A DNA stretch of 64,000 bases from Ruminococcus sp. (lineage in GTDB: Bacteria; Bacillota; Clostridia; Oscillospirales; Ruminococcaceae), in assembly GCA_014799805.1 (NCBI GenBank), contig JAAVHJ010000001.1, forward strand, positions 24,416 through 88,415, in the 5' to 3' direction. The notes under the pieces were generated by a model. The model saw only the letters and a list, made by a program, of their open reading frames with translations. It was not told the origin of the DNA and did not search any database. The position numbers and the translations under genes are program-made. Numbering within the stretch: position 1 is the stretch's first letter; the number at the start of each line of letters is the position of its first letter. Shown one piece after another: positions 9,228 through 18,490 of the stretch.

Positions 9228-10076
9228 ATGTTAATCCACGCAGATTCGGTTGATTTAATCGACTGTGGTCAGGAAAAAACTGTAAAAAAATGTTTTACGA
9301 GCGAAGAATTAAACCATTATTTGATTATTTTATCCAGTAGCAAAATGTTTGTTCGTTTAAACAAAAAGCAATATTATATGCCACCATTTACATTTATGAT
9401 AGTTCCATTTCAAACAAGAGAATTATTTCTGCAATTACGAAATATTACAGCATACCGCTATTTGCATTTACATTGCACAGAAGAATATTTACAAAAATTT
9501 TCAGAATATCATTTAAACTTTTCAGAAGTCTATACACTGGCACAGCCTTTGGTTTTTGAAGAACTCTGGAAATTATTGCAAGAATCTATTTATTCATCAA
9601 AAATTTGTCATTCAACTGAAACAGGACAATATACTTTGCATTTATTATTATGTTTACTCATGGAAGGGTCGAACGGAACAGTCACACCTGCTTCAGAAGT
9701 ACCGCATTATAATAAATTAACATTTCTTCGTAGTAGAATTTATAAATTTCCTGCTCAAAACTGGAGCATTCAAGAAATTTGTGATAACTTAGGAATTAGC
9801 AAACCATATTTTCATAAAATATATTTATTAGCATTTGGCACAACCTGTACACAAGATGTAATTACAAGTCGAATTGCATGTGCTAAAAAATTGCTAACAA
9901 CAACAAATCATACGATTACTGTTATTTCACAAAAATGCGGTTTTGAAACAGATGTTTATTTTATGCGACAGTTTAAACGCCGTGTTGGAATGACACCAAC
10001 AACATATCGTCATGTTTGTGAACAGTCTTCTATCTTACAAGAATCAGAAAAATCAGAAAAAAAGGAGATATTCTGA
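9228..10076 (+). CDS. AraC-family transcriptional regulator
   Basis: 282 aa. C-terminal AraC DNA-binding domain (about residues 165-265) with two HTH units: 'SIQEICDNLGISKPYFHKIY' and 'ITVISQKCGFETDVYFMRQF' followed by 'KRRVGMTPTTYR', the family signature. The N-terminal about 150 residues are a cupin-like sensor region with no ligand signature I can read. GTGAG precedes the ATG at a normal distance. The next gene begins 1 nt after its stop, with the RBS inside this gene, so the two form an operon. Its target may be that neighbour or a carbohydrate gene; this is not shown by the sequence. Confidence 0.92.
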   Translation: MLIHADSVDLIDCGQEKTVKKCFTSEELNHYLIILSSSKMFVRLNKKQYYMPPFTFMIVPFQTRELFLQLRNITAYRYLHLHCTEEYLQKFSEYHLNFSEVYTLAQPLVFEELWKLLQESIYSSKICHSTETGQYTLHLLLCLLMEGSNGTVTPASEVPHYNKLTFLRSRIYKFPAQNWSIQEICDNLGISKPYFHKIYLLAFGTTCTQDVITSRIACAKKLLTTTNHTITVISQKCGFETDVYFMRQFKRRVGMTPTTYRHVCEQSSILQESEKSEKKEIF

Positions 10077-10077
10077 C

Positions 10078-10662
10078 ATGAAAATTTCACATTTTGTTTC
10101 CGAACTTCATAATTCTACAAAAGCAATTTTAATTGCCTGTTCTTTATTTCTTGTTGTAACAGCATCTGTTTTATTATTTTTAATGATTTATCCGATAAAA
10201 GCAAAAGATAATATGACAAATCATTCTGTCATTGTGGCAGAAACAACCACAACAACGAAATCGTCACGGGAAGAATTGACAGAAACAACAAGGGAACCAT
10301 TGCATACACTTTCAACTTGGGGTGTTTCCATTGAAACGATTGTCACAACGGAAAAACCAGACCCAACAACAACTGCTTGGTATGATGCAATTTTTACCAC
10401 TGTTTCAAAACAAGAAGATATTTATAATAATATGATTATTCCTATAGAACCAATCATAGTCGTAACAGAACCTGTTATCATAAATTCTGAGTTAGTAGAA
10501 ATCATAACAGAACCTCCTGTGCAAACGATTACAGAAACGATTGCACAACCTGTTATTACGGAAGCACCCGTTGTTACTGACCAATTAGTAACAGCACCAG
10601 TTGAAAATTATGAAAATACTGAAAATATATTAGATATTGCACCAGAATCTGATACAACTTGA
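10078..10662 (+). CDS. Single-pass membrane protein with Thr/Pro-rich exterior
   Basis: 194 aa from ATG 10078, chosen because AAGGAG lies about 10 nt upstream; a longer frame would start inside the AraC gene. A short cytoplasmic N-terminus, one transmembrane helix (about 16-40), then about 150 residues dominated by Thr, Glu, Pro, Val and Ile with repeats such as VTEPV, ITEPP and ITEAP. No folded domain or sortase motif is visible. Composition resembles the stalk of the anti-sigma-like protein at 4776-5852. Likely surface-exposed and possibly glycosylated on Thr; function unknown. Confidence 0.8.
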   Translation: MKISHFVSELHNSTKAILIACSLFLVVTASVLLFLMIYPIKAKDNMTNHSVIVAETTTTTKSSREELTETTREPLHTLSTWGVSIETIVTTEKPDPTTTAWYDAIFTTVSKQEDIYNNMIIPIEPIIVVTEPVIINSELVEIITEPPVQTITETIAQPVITEAPVVTDQLVTAPVENYENTENILDIAPESDTT

Positions 10663-10691
10663 AAATAATTTAAAAATTTTCTGATTACTAC

Positions 10692-10720
10692 TTGACAAAT
10701 TTCTATAGGTCATATATAAT
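10692..10720 (+). promoter_or_regulatory. Promoter of riboflavin operon
   Basis: TTGACA (10692-10697), 17-nt spacer, TATAAT (10715-10720), ending 10 nt before the FMN riboswitch. Confidence 0.9.
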
Positions 10721-10730
10721 AATATTATTA

Positions 10731-10840
10731 ATTCTTCGGGGTATGTGTGAAAGTCACAATCGGCAGTGATAGTCTGCGAGCTTTTAGCTGAACTGGTGCA
10801 ATTCCAGTACCGACAGTAAAGTCTGGATGAAAGAAGAATA
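10731..10840 (+). ncRNA. FMN riboswitch (RFN element)
   Basis: Carries the conserved RFN blocks in order: TCTTCGGGG, GTGAAA, CGGCAGTGATAGTC, GCGAGC, AGCTGAACTGGTG, ATTCCAGTACCGACAGT, AAGTCTGGATGAAAGAAGA, the last closing the P1 helix with the first block. It binds flavin mononucleotide and shuts down the downstream rib operon when FMN is high; the following terminator at 10876 is its expression platform. Confidence 0.97.
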
Positions 10841-10875
10841 GAAGTTGATTGCTATGATATTTTCTGTTCTGAATG

Positions 10876-10899
10876 CCCTGATTTTTTCAGGGTATTTTT
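10876..10899 (+). terminator. Riboswitch-controlled intrinsic terminator
   Basis: CCCTGA (10876-10881), 5-nt loop, TCAGGG (10887-10892), then TATTTTT; lies between the RFN aptamer and the ribD start, as expected for transcription attenuation. Confidence 0.88.
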
Positions 10900-10921
10900 G
10901 CATAAGAAAGGAAAAATTTCT

Positions 10922-12016
10922 ATGAATATGATTGATGCATATATGCAACGTGCAATTAGTATTGCACAGAATGGCATTGGCTTTGTCAATCCGAATCCTT
11001 TGGTGGGAGCTGTCATTGTGAAAAATAATAAAATTATTGGTGAGGGTTGGCATGAACATTATGGCGGACTACATGCGGAACGTAATGCTTTAAAAAACTG
11101 CATAGAAAATCCAGAAAATTCTGAATTATATGTTACACTAGAGCCTTGCTGTCATCATGGAAAAAATCCACCTTGTACAGACGCTATTATTGAGGCAGGC
11201 ATAAAAAAAGTATATATTGGCTCAAATGACCCAAATCCGCTAGTTGCTGGAAAAGGCATTGCACAGCTCCGCAGAGCTGGCATTGAAGTCGTTCAAAATA
11301 TCTGCAAACAAGAATGCGATAAATTAAATAAAATATTTTTTCATTATATTACAACCAGAACGCCTTATTGTATGATTAAAATTGCAATGACAGCTGACGG
11401 TAAAACAGCTACCCGTGCAGGATTTTCAAAATGGATTACAGGCGAAGAATCCCGTTATCATGTGCATGAGACCAGAAAACAATTTGCAGGGATTATGTGT
11501 GGAATTGGTACTGTATTAGCAGATGACCCGACTTTGACATGCAGAATTGAAAACCCAAGTAATCCTGTTAGAATTATCTGTGATAGTAATTTGCAAATTC
11601 CTTTAGATTGCAAACTTGTTCACACAGCAAAAGATGTTCCGACTTATGTAGCTTCTTGTCATATTGATAAACATAAAGCAGAAAAACTTGAAAAATCAGG
11701 TGTGCATATTTTAGAAGTTCCCTCAGAAGACGGACATGTAAAATTACGTTCTCTTATGCGGAAATTAGGGGCATTAGAAATTGATAGCATATTACTAGAG
11801 GGTGGAGCTGCTTTACATGAATCTGCATTGCGAGCTGGTATTGTACAGCATATTCAGGTCTATATCGCACCAAAAATCTTCGGCGGTATTTCTGCAAAAT
11901 CTGCTGTTGGTGGTGTTGGTGTATTTGAAGTAGAAGAAGCTTATAAATTAAGTATGCCTGAAATTCACCAGTATGGCAATGATGTATTATTAGATTATGA
12001 TATTCTGGAGGATTAA
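10922..12016 (+). CDS. ribD: RibD: diaminohydroxyphosphoribosylaminopyrimidine deaminase / uracil reductase
   Basis: 364 aa bifunctional enzyme performing steps 2 and 3 of riboflavin synthesis. N-terminal cytidine-deaminase-like domain (about 1-145) with zinc motifs HAERNAL and PCCHHGKNPPC; C-terminal NADPH reductase (about 145-360) with 'IKIAMTADGKTA' and 'ILLEGGAALHES'. Start ATG 10922 is chosen over an upstream TTG because AGAAAGGA lies 9 nt before it and the TTG falls next to the terminator. First gene under the FMN riboswitch; the next gene begins 2 nt after its stop. Confidence 0.96.
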   Translation: MNMIDAYMQRAISIAQNGIGFVNPNPLVGAVIVKNNKIIGEGWHEHYGGLHAERNALKNCIENPENSELYVTLEPCCHHGKNPPCTDAIIEAGIKKVYIGSNDPNPLVAGKGIAQLRRAGIEVVQNICKQECDKLNKIFFHYITTRTPYCMIKIAMTADGKTATRAGFSKWITGEESRYHVHETRKQFAGIMCGIGTVLADDPTLTCRIENPSNPVRIICDSNLQIPLDCKLVHTAKDVPTYVASCHIDKHKAEKLEKSGVHILEVPSEDGHVKLRSLMRKLGALEIDSILLEGGAALHESALRAGIVQHIQVYIAPKIFGGISAKSAVGGVGVFEVEEAYKLSMPEIHQYGNDVLLDYDILED

Positions 12017-12018
12017 TT

Positions 12019-12657
12019 ATGTTCACAGGTATTATTGAAGAAATCGGAAAATTAAAAAAAATACAAATGGGGGCTGATTCTTGCATATTAACCATTTCAG
12101 CAAATTTGATTTTATCAGATATGCATATAGGTGATAGCATTGCCGTAAATGGTACTTGTTTAACAGTCTGCAAATTTGATAACACATGCTTTTCTGCTGA
12201 TATTATGCCAGAAACTTTGAGACGCACAAATTTAGGCAAATTATCTTCTGGCAGTCCTGTGAATTTAGAACGTGCGATGTCAGCAAATGGGCGTTTTGGT
12301 GGACATATTGTTTCTGGACATATTGACGGCACAGGAAATATTAAAAATTTTACAAAAGAAAACAATGCCATTTGGGTGAAAATTTCTGCAAAGCCCGCAT
12401 TATTAAATTATATGATTCTAAAAGGCTCTATTACAATAGATGGTATTAGTTTAACCATTGCAAAAATTTCAGAACAAGATTTTTCTGTTTCCGTGATTCC
12501 GCATACAAGGCAACAAACAACGCTTTTATCCAAAAAAATTGGTGATATAGTCAATTTAGAATGTGATATGATTGCAAAATATATTGAAAAATTTTGTAAT
12601 TCTCAAAAATCTACTAGCATTTCAAAAGCATTTCTTGCTGAACATGGTTATATTTAA
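12019..12657 (+). CDS. ribE: Riboflavin synthase alpha subunit
   Basis: 212 aa, standard length. Two tandem lumazine-binding barrels: the N-terminal MFTGIIEEIG signature with 'GTCLTV', and the second repeat starting near residue 98 (GGHIVSGHIDGTG, then GISLTIA). It dismutates two 6,7-dimethyl-8-ribityllumazine molecules to riboflavin. An RBS (GGAGG) overlaps the end of ribD. Confidence 0.96.
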   Translation: MFTGIIEEIGKLKKIQMGADSCILTISANLILSDMHIGDSIAVNGTCLTVCKFDNTCFSADIMPETLRRTNLGKLSSGSPVNLERAMSANGRFGGHIVSGHIDGTGNIKNFTKENNAIWVKISAKPALLNYMILKGSITIDGISLTIAKISEQDFSVSVIPHTRQQTTLLSKKIGDIVNLECDMIAKYIEKFCNSQKSTSISKAFLAEHGYI

Positions 12658-12695
12658 TTTAATTTATTTAATTAAAAAAAAGGAGTTTTTTAGAT

Positions 12696-13904
12696 ATGAA
12701 AATAAATACAATTCCAGAAGCTTTGGAGGCTCTGAAAGCTGGAAAATTAATTGTTGTCATTGATGACCCAGACAGAGAAAATGAGGGTGATTTAATTTGT
12801 GCAGCACAATTCGCAACAACAGAAAATGTGAATTTCATGGCAAGTAAAGCAAAAGGTTTAATTTGTATGCCAATGTCACATGATTATATTCAGAAATTAG
12901 GCTTACATCAAATGGTTGCCAATAATACAGATAATCATTGTACAGCGTTTACGGAATCTATAGACCATGTCAACACAACAACAGGCATTTCAGCCGAAGA
13001 ACGTGGTTATACAGCTAGAATGTGTGTAGAAGAAAATGCACGTCCAGCAGATTTCAGAAGACCAGGGCATATGTTTCCATTAGAGGCAAAAGCTGGCGGT
13101 GTATTAGAACGTAATGGACATACAGAAGCAACTGTTGATTTCATGCGACTTGCTGGATTAGAACAATGTGGCTTATGCTGTGAAATTATGGCTGAAAATG
13201 GTACTATGATGAGAACAACAGAATTAATTGCCTTTGCTGAAAAATATGATTTAATTTTAACAACGATTAAAGAATTGCAGAAATATCGTAGATTACATGA
13301 TAATTTTATGCAACATGTTTCCAGTGCAAATTTGCCGACAAAATATGGAAATTTTATCATTCATGGCTATCAAAATCAAATTACTGGTCGTGAACATATT
13401 GCACTTGTTATGGGTGATGTTTCGGACGGAAATCCTGTACTTTGTCGTGTGCATTCAGAATGTTTAACTGGTGATGTATTCGGCTCTTGTCGTTGTGATT
13501 GCGGTCAGCAACTGGAAGAGTCTTTAAAACGAATCGCTAAAGAACAACGTGGTATTTTAGTCTATCTGAGACAAGAAGGGCGTGGCATTGGTTTATTAAA
13601 TAAAATTAAAGCATATGATTTACAGGAACATGGACTAGATACTGTAGAGGCAAATATAAAATTAGGCTTTGCACCTGATTTACGTGATTATAGCGAGGGA
13701 GCAAAAATTTTAAAAGATTTGGGAGCTGTGAAATTAAGAATTATGACAAATAATCCTGATAAAATTTCTGATTTGTCAGAATATGGCATTGAAATTATCA
13801 GCCGTGAGGCAATTGAAATTGCTCCTAAAAAGGAAAATTTATATTATCTCAGAACCAAACAGGAAAAAATGGGACATTTAATTGAAGTCTGTGAAAGTAA
13901 ATAG
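12696..13904 (+). CDS. ribBA: RibBA: DHBP synthase / GTP cyclohydrolase II
   Basis: 402 aa, both functions in one chain. N-terminal 3,4-dihydroxy-2-butanone-4-phosphate synthase (about 1-200) with the acidic [11 protein letters not shown] motif and 'GHTEA'; C-terminal GTP cyclohydrolase II (about 205-400) with [18 protein letters not shown] supplying the zinc cysteines and 'RQEGRGIGL'. It supplies both precursors of the pathway. AAAAGGAG precedes the ATG. The operon is then interrupted by about 390 bp holding a broken gene before ribH. Confidence 0.97.
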   Translation: MKINTIPEALEALKAGKLIVVIDDPDRENEGDLICAAQFATTENVNFMASKAKGLICMPMSHDYIQKLGLHQMVANNTDNHCTAFTESIDHVNTTTGISAEERGYTARMCVEENARPADFRRPGHMFPLEAKAGGVLERNGHTEATVDFMRLAGLEQCGLCCEIMAENGTMMRTTELIAFAEKYDLILTTIKELQKYRRLHDNFMQHVSSANLPTKYGNFIIHGYQNQITGREHIALVMGDVSDGNPVLCRVHSECLTGDVFGSCRCDCGQQLEESLKRIAKEQRGILVYLRQEGRGIGLLNKIKAYDLQEHGLDTVEANIKLGFAPDLRDYSEGAKILKDLGAVKLRIMTNNPDKISDLSEYGIEIISREAIEIAPKKENLYYLRTKQEKMGHLIEVCESK

Positions 13905-13910
13905 ATAAAT

Positions 13911-14252
13911 GAAATTGAAAAGAAATCTGCCATTTTAGATTGTGCATCTGGTACAGGTGTCTATGCGTTTTATTTGCGGATAAAGGTCACAAAGTGAATG
14001 CAACAGATGTTACGCCCCAACATGTTGTGCATATGAAATTTGTACTAAATACATAATACTGGTATTTTAACATGTCCAGCTTGTTTTTATATTAGTAATC
14101 TGAAATCACCTGTGAAATCTATTACATGGCAAAACGCTGGTATTGCGTGAGAAGTGCATTTGTCTGAACAGGGGCATATGATGTATGCTTTGATTCCTGA
14201 TGAAATGGCTGACACATTTAAGGCATTTTTGAAAAAAATTAATATTATTTAA
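13911..14252 (+). pseudogene. Degenerate SAM-methyltransferase remnant
   Basis: No intact ORF. The segment reads 'EKKSAILDCASGTGVYAFYL', a class I methyltransferase motif I, and after loss of a single G (TTTATTTGCGGAT where TTTATTTGGCGGAT is expected, about 13975) continues in the next frame as 'ADKGHKVNATDVTPQHVVHM'. Further stops follow, and a last piece in another frame (about 14160-14252) reads 'GHMMYALIPDEMADTFKAFL' before a TAA. So at least one frameshift and several stops break it; the tail may be the end of the same gene or of another one. It lies inside the rib operon, between ribBA and ribH. Confidence 0.8.
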
Positions 14253-14293
14253 TATGATAAATATATGATAAATTTAAGAAAGGAAAGTTTTTT

Positions 14294-14764
14294 ATGAGAG
14301 TATTAGAGGGTTTTTATGACGGCAAAGGCTTAAAAATTGCAATTGTTGCGTCCAGATTTAATGAATTCATCACTTCAAAATTAGTCAGCGGTGCAGAAGA
14401 TTGTTTACGCCGTCATAACGTGAATGAAAATGATATGACACTTGCATGGGTTCCAGGAGCGTTTGAAGTTCCGCTGATGGCAAAGAAATTAGCCAAAACT
14501 GGAAATTATGACGCTGTTATCTGTGTAGGAGCTGTCATTCGTGGAGCAACTTCGCATTATGATTATGTATGTGCAGAAGTTTCTAAAGGCATTGCCAGTG
14601 TTTCACTGGAAACAGAAATTCCTGTATTATTTGGTATTCTGACAACAGATACAATCGAACAGGCTATCGAACGTGCTGGCACAAAAGCAGGAAATAAAGG
14701 CTATGACTGTGCATTATCCGCATTGGAATTAGTGCAGATTCTTAGAAAGGCTGAACATGCGTAA
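14294..14764 (+). CDS. ribH: 6,7-dimethyl-8-ribityllumazine synthase
   Basis: 156 aa, family-typical. Motifs: '[10 protein letters not shown]', 'VPGAFEVPL' and '[12 protein letters not shown]', where the His is the general acid, plus '[11 protein letters not shown]'. Condenses the RibD-derived pyrimidine with dihydroxybutanone phosphate. AAAGGAAAG precedes the ATG. Its last 8 nt overlap the HAD phosphatase start. Confidence 0.97.
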   Translation: MRVLEGFYDGKGLKIAIVASRFNEFITSKLVSGAEDCLRRHNVNENDMTLAWVPGAFEVPLMAKKLAKTGNYDAVICVGAVIRGATSHYDYVCAEVSKGIASVSLETEIPVLFGILTTDTIEQAIERAGTKAGNKGYDCALSALELVQILRKAEHA

Positions 14765-15545
14765 AATTATGTTTTTTGACATCGATGGCACATTAATGGA
14801 AGATTCAAGTTCACATTATGTGCCAGAGAGTACTGTAAAAGCGTTACAATTGGCAAAAAAAGCAGGTCATTTATTATATGTCAATACTGGCAGACCTTTG
14901 ATTAATGTTGATGAAGATGTCAGGGCATTAGGTTTTGATGGTTATATTTGTGGCTGTGGGACTTATATTGAAATTGACAATCAAGAAGTATTTTATCATA
15001 CAAATGCTAAAAAAATCTGCTTGCAAATGGCACAGCTTGTACGTGATTGTAACGCTTCGCCCTTATATGAACGCCGTGACGCATTTTATTTTGATAATCA
15101 AGCTGTTCAGCTTCCATTTATTCAAGAATTGCGAAATATATTTAAAATGCAAGAAAAAAATATTTGGCGGAGTGTACAAGATGAAGATTTTAGTTTTGAC
15201 AAGTTTGTAATTGCTTATGATGAACACACAAATTTAGAAAAATTTAAAGCTGGTATATCACCGCATTTTGAATTTATTGACAGAGGTTATGGCTTTGCAG
15301 AAATGACACAGAAAAATTATAGCAAACAAACTGGCATTGCTTATATTTTAGATTATTATCATATTGATAAATCTAATGCTTATGCTATCGGCGATAGTTT
15401 AAATGATTTACCTATGTTTGCAGGAGTTGGCACTTCGATTGCAATGGGCAATGGTGAAAAATTAATTCCTTATGCGGATTATGTGACTTCTGATTTATGG
15501 CATAATGGCATTTATCAGGCATTAGAATATTTTGAATTTTTTTAA
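14757..15545 (+). CDS. HAD-superfamily Cof-type phosphatase, candidate riboflavin-pathway phosphatase
   Basis: 262 aa. HAD motif [10 protein letters not shown] at the N-terminus, motif II 'VNTGRP', and the C-terminal motif IV '[12 protein letters not shown]', with a Cof-type (class IIB) cap between. Members dephosphorylate sugar or nucleotide phosphates. It overlaps ribH by 8 nt, so it is translated with it; as dephosphorylation of 5-amino-6-ribitylamino-uracil phosphate is done by HAD enzymes in several bacteria (for example YcsE in Bacillus), this is a strong positional candidate for that step. Specificity is inferred, not visible. Confidence 0.9.
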   Translation: MRKIMFFDIDGTLMEDSSSHYVPESTVKALQLAKKAGHLLYVNTGRPLINVDEDVRALGFDGYICGCGTYIEIDNQEVFYHTNAKKICLQMAQLVRDCNASPLYERRDAFYFDNQAVQLPFIQELRNIFKMQEKNIWRSVQDEDFSFDKFVIAYDEHTNLEKFKAGISPHFEFIDRGYGFAEMTQKNYSKQTGIAYILDYYHIDKSNAYAIGDSLNDLPMFAGVGTSIAMGNGEKLIPYADYVTSDLWHNGIYQALEYFEFF

Positions 15546-15551
15546 ATAAAA

Positions 15552-15590
15552 AAATTTGCTGTAAATGTTTAAATTTATAGCAAATTTTTA
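15552..15590. terminator. Bidirectional terminator between HAD gene and membrane-protein gene
   Basis: AAATTTGCTGTAAAT paired with ATTTATAGCAAATTT, flanked by an A-run on the left and T-run on the right; sits between convergent genes. Confidence 0.85.
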
Positions 15591-15594
15591 TTAA

Positions 15595-16125
15595 TTACTT
15601 TTCTAAATCTATTTTCTCTAGCAAAGCATATTTTTTTCCGTTATTTAGCGTAACACAAATTAAAGTATCCCCCTGTTTCGCATTTCGGTAATCTAAAAAT
15701 ATCGGGCATATATAGCGATTATAAAAATTATTTTCTACATAATAAGGGTATTTTCCAGTATCAAATGATTTTCCTCCAAAATCACGAAAATCTAAACGAT
15801 ATTTATCATGTTTCATGCAATCATAATCTGAATTTTTTCCAAAGATTTTCCCAATTCCCATAAAAAACATGCCAAATGCTATTATCACAGTCAATATGCC
15901 AAATACTGTTATCACAGTTAACGTATTATAGACAAACGGATAACTCTGTATATCTAGAAAAATTATATTTGTAATAAGAAGATACGGTAAATCAAATATT
16001 AGTATAATAATTGTTAATATAAATGCTAGATACATCGAAATCATATATTGATAACGTCTATCTTGAATATATTTTAGAATTAAATTTTTCTGTTTGTCTG
16101 TTAACCATAATGCGTAATGTGACAT
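15595..16125 (-). CDS. Hypothetical membrane protein
   Basis: 176 aa. Two hydrophobic spans (about residues 27-53 and 65-92) separate a short charged N-terminus from a C-terminal soluble part of about 80 residues, rich in Tyr/Asp/Lys, ending in a small beta-rich stretch (GDTLICVTLNNGKKYALL). No family recognised. It has its own promoter at 16167-16195 and is convergent with the rib operon. Confidence 0.75.
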   Translation of the reverse strand: MSHYALWLTDKQKNLILKYIQDRRYQYMISMYLAFILTIIILIFDLPYLLITNIIFLDIQSYPFVYNTLTVITVFGILTVIIAFGMFFMGIGKIFGKNSDYDCMKHDKYRLDFRDFGGKSFDTGKYPYYVENNFYNRYICPIFLDYRNAKQGDTLICVTLNNGKKYALLEKIDLEK

Positions 16126-16166
16126 AAAAAAACTCCTTTATATAAATATTATTTACTTGATAAGCT

Positions 16167-16195
16167 ATTATAACATAGCTTTTTACAATTTGCAA
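16167..16195 (-). promoter_or_regulatory. Minus-strand promoter for 176-aa membrane protein
   Basis: On the minus strand: TTGCAA (16195-16190), 17-nt spacer, TATAAT (16172-16167), 42 nt before the start codon. Confidence 0.75.
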
Positions 16196-16256
16196 GTGTT
16201 TCCTTCAAAAAAAGCAAGTTCTAAAAAAAATTTTTTGAAAATTTTTCAAAAACTAC

Positions 16257-16285
16257 TTGCAAAATAGTTCAAAATCGTGTATAAT
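16257..16285 (+). promoter_or_regulatory. Plus-strand promoter for YdbC-like gene
   Basis: TTGCAA (16257-16262), 17-nt spacer, TATAAT (16280-16285). Confidence 0.78.
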
Positions 16286-16347
16286 AGAAGAACAAAAAAT
16301 ATTTCATTGATAATTTATTATATTTATAATTAGAAAGGTGTTTTGAA

Positions 16348-16587
16348 ATGGCTGAATTAAAATATGAAATTACAGAACATATTGGTAGTTTAGGTGAAAC
16401 TGCCAGAGGTTGGACAAAGGAATTAAATCTTGTTAGTTGGAATGATAGAGAACCAAAATATGACTTACGTGACTGGGCACCAGACCATAGCCGTATGGGT
16501 AAAGGAGTTACTCTCACAATAGATGAAATTGTTGCATTGCGTGATTTGCTCAATGAAGTAGAAGGTCTTGATTCTTTTGATGAATAA
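16348..16587 (+). CDS. YdbC/PC4-like single-strand nucleic-acid-binding protein
   Basis: 79 aa. Matches the bacterial YdbC family (PC4/Sub1-type): 'FEI.EHIG.L', 'GWTKELNLVSWN', 'KYDLRDWAPDH', 'MGKGVTLT'. These small homodimers bind single-stranded DNA or RNA without strong sequence preference. AGAAAGGTG lies before the ATG. It precedes an unknown gene by 10 nt and smpB beyond it. Confidence 0.88.
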   Translation: MAELKYEITEHIGSLGETARGWTKELNLVSWNDREPKYDLRDWAPDHSRMGKGVTLTIDEIVALRDLLNEVEGLDSFDE

Positions 16588-16597
16588 TTAAAAAATC

Positions 16598-16915
16598 GTG
16601 AAGAAAATAGAATTAATCGCAATTTTAGAAAAAGGCTATCAAATCGGTATTAGTAAAACTATCAATTATCAAAAAAAGAAATTGGTGTATATTTATGCAA
16701 TACAGAAAATACAAGGAAAGTATTTGGTTTATATAGACGAATATGATTTGAATAATTTCTATGCCAACGAAATGGAAGATACAGAACAAGTAAAAATTTA
16801 CGAGAGTTTTTCGCAGTTTATGGAAAATTTTCAGAATAAGCATGGTATAAGATTTGAAGATTTTTATGTCTCAAAAGGGCAAAAATTTTTTAATCCTAAA
16901 CTTTATTTAAATTAA
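16598..16915 (+). CDS. Hypothetical protein
   Basis: 105 aa, GTG start 10 nt after the YdbC-like stop; no clear RBS of its own, so translation may depend on coupling. Lys/Tyr/Ile-rich, predicted alpha/beta, with 'KYLVYIDEYDLNNFY' and 'SQFMENFQNKHGI' segments; no family recognised and no signal or membrane span. Kept because codon use is like its neighbours and it fills the gap to smpB. Confidence 0.55.
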   Translation: MKKIELIAILEKGYQIGISKTINYQKKKLVYIYAIQKIQGKYLVYIDEYDLNNFYANEMEDTEQVKIYESFSQFMENFQNKHGIRFEDFYVSKGQKFFNPKLYLN

Positions 16916-16944
16916 ATTTTTGAAATCTAAAAAGAGGTGAATAT

Positions 16945-17409
16945 ATGCGTACAAAAGGAACAAAATTAATTACAGAGAACCGTCAGGCAAGACATGAGTA
17001 TTTTATTTTGGAAAGCTTTGAAGCAGGTATTGAATTAACTGGAACAGAAGTAAAATCTATTCGTCAAGGTGCTGTCAATTTAAAAGACAGTTGGTGCAGT
17101 ATCGAAAATGGAGAGCTGTTTATCAAGCAAATGCATATTTCACCTTATGAAAAAGGTAATATTTTTAATCGTGACCCTTTGCGAGTACGGCGACTTTTAA
17201 TGCATAAGGCTGAAATTAATCGCTTGTATGGCAAACAAAAACAAGATGGTTTGACATTAGTGCCGTTATCACTTTATTTTAAAGATTCCCGTGTGAAAGT
17301 GCAGTTAGGTCTTTGCAAGGGAAAAAAGCTTTATGACAAACGTACAGACCAAGCCAAACGTGACGCTAAACGTGAAATAGAAAGAAATATGAAAAGTAGA
17401 AATTATTAG
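16945..17409 (+). CDS. smpB: SsrA-binding protein SmpB
   Basis: 154 aa, usual length. Signatures: '[20 protein letters not shown]', '[12 protein letters not shown]', '[13 protein letters not shown]', and a basic C-terminal tail '[20 protein letters not shown]'. Binds tmRNA and brings it to stalled ribosomes. AGAGGTG precedes the ATG. Its RNA partner ssrA is 1.6 kb downstream on the same strand. Confidence 0.97.
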   Translation: MRTKGTKLITENRQARHEYFILESFEAGIELTGTEVKSIRQGAVNLKDSWCSIENGELFIKQMHISPYEKGNIFNRDPLRVRRLLMHKAEINRLYGKQKQDGLTLVPLSLYFKDSRVKVQLGLCKGKKLYDKRTDQAKRDAKREIERNMKSRNY

Positions 17410-17444
17410 AATTTTTTTATTAAATTCTAGGAAAGTGTTTCATA

Positions 17445-18095
17445 ATGAGAGAAAAAAAGTTGCAATTGAAGAAAAAAGTTGCTATTGGTGGTGGAATATT
17501 TGCTGGAATAACAACAATGGCTACCATTCTTGGATTAATATCTGATAGTATTTCTCTTTTTAGTAAAGATAAGAAAAATGATACTGTTTCAGCAGTTTAT
17601 GTTGCAGAACAAGAAGAGGAATCTATTATAATTTCTACTGAAGAAGTTGCTATACCAGTGAATCCAGAAAATTTTTATTTGCATAATATTGACCCTATTC
17701 AAACTGGTGGTTACTTTAAAAATTCCAATAGTGAAAAGGATACTGTTGGAAATTTGTGTTCTGGTAATCTGTAAAATATCAATAAGGCTGGATATGCGAT
17801 ATATTATATAGCTGGAAAGTATAGCAGTTTAAAAGGTACGATTGCAGCAAATAATAAGCATTTTTCAAATGATGAAACTGCAACTATTACTATATTAGTA
17901 GATGATGAAAAAGTGTACAAAACTGAAAAATTTGGTAGAGTATCTGCCCCTATGGATATTGATATAGATATTTCTGGAGGAGAGTGGCTTAAAATTCAAC
18001 ACGCAGGGACAAATGAACATCGTACCCAAGTAATACTAGCTAACTTTAAACTAGTTGAATCGGATTTTGAGGCGGCAAAACATGGCATCGAGTAA
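17445..18095 (+). pseudogene. NPCBM-like surface protein broken by an in-frame stop
   Basis: One reading frame, interrupted by TAA at 17772-17774 where TAT/TAC would restore 'CSGNLYNINKAGYAIYYI'. Before the stop: a basic N-terminus and one membrane helix (about 12-38), then an acidic stalk. After it: a region resembling NPCBM carbohydrate-binding modules ('KYSSLKGTIA', 'ATITILVDDEKVY', 'HAGTNEHRTQVILANFKLVE'). The sequence after the stop is still clean to 18095, so the mutation looks recent. It could be read through or be a real polymorphism. It overlaps the next gene by 14 nt. Confidence 0.78.
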
Positions 18096-18399
18096 AGAAT
18101 ACTTAAATTTTATTTTAGACCAATTATCGGGAATGGAAGATATTTCGTATAAGATAATGATGGGTGAATATATCCTGTATTACAAGTCTAAGATTTTCGG
18201 AGGAATATATGATAACAGATTGCTTGTTAAACCTGTAAAATCAGCAGTTGATTATATTCCAAACGCAAAATATGAATTACCCTATGAGGGAGCAAAAGAA
18301 ATGCTCTTGATTGATAATGTTGATAGTCGGGAGTATTTAATTGATTTGATAGAGGGAATGTATGAAGAGTTACCAACTCCGAAAAATAAAAAGAAATAG
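18082..18399 (+). CDS. TfoX N-terminal-domain protein
   Basis: 105 aa from ATG 18082 (GAGGCGG upstream). A single TfoX/Sxy N-terminal domain: 'MEDISYKIMMGEYILYYKSK', 'FGGIYDNRLLVKPV', 'GAKEML'. In proteobacteria the full-length protein regulates competence, but stand-alone N-domain proteins like this are common in Firmicutes and of unknown function. Confidence 0.85.
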   Translation: MASSKEYLNFILDQLSGMEDISYKIMMGEYILYYKSKIFGGIYDNRLLVKPVKSAVDYIPNAKYELPYEGAKEMLLIDNVDSREYLIDLIEGMYEELPTPKNKKK

Positions 18400-18490
18400 A
18401 TAACTTTTCACTTATAGATTAATTTTTAAGAAAGACTTTTAATTTTTTAGACAAATCAAAAGAAAGAAAGTCTTTATTGTAGGAGTGGCA

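Noticed and set aside
11754..12371. 205-codon antisense open frame across ribD/ribE
   Set aside because: Shadow of two strongly recognised genes; no RBS or family features.
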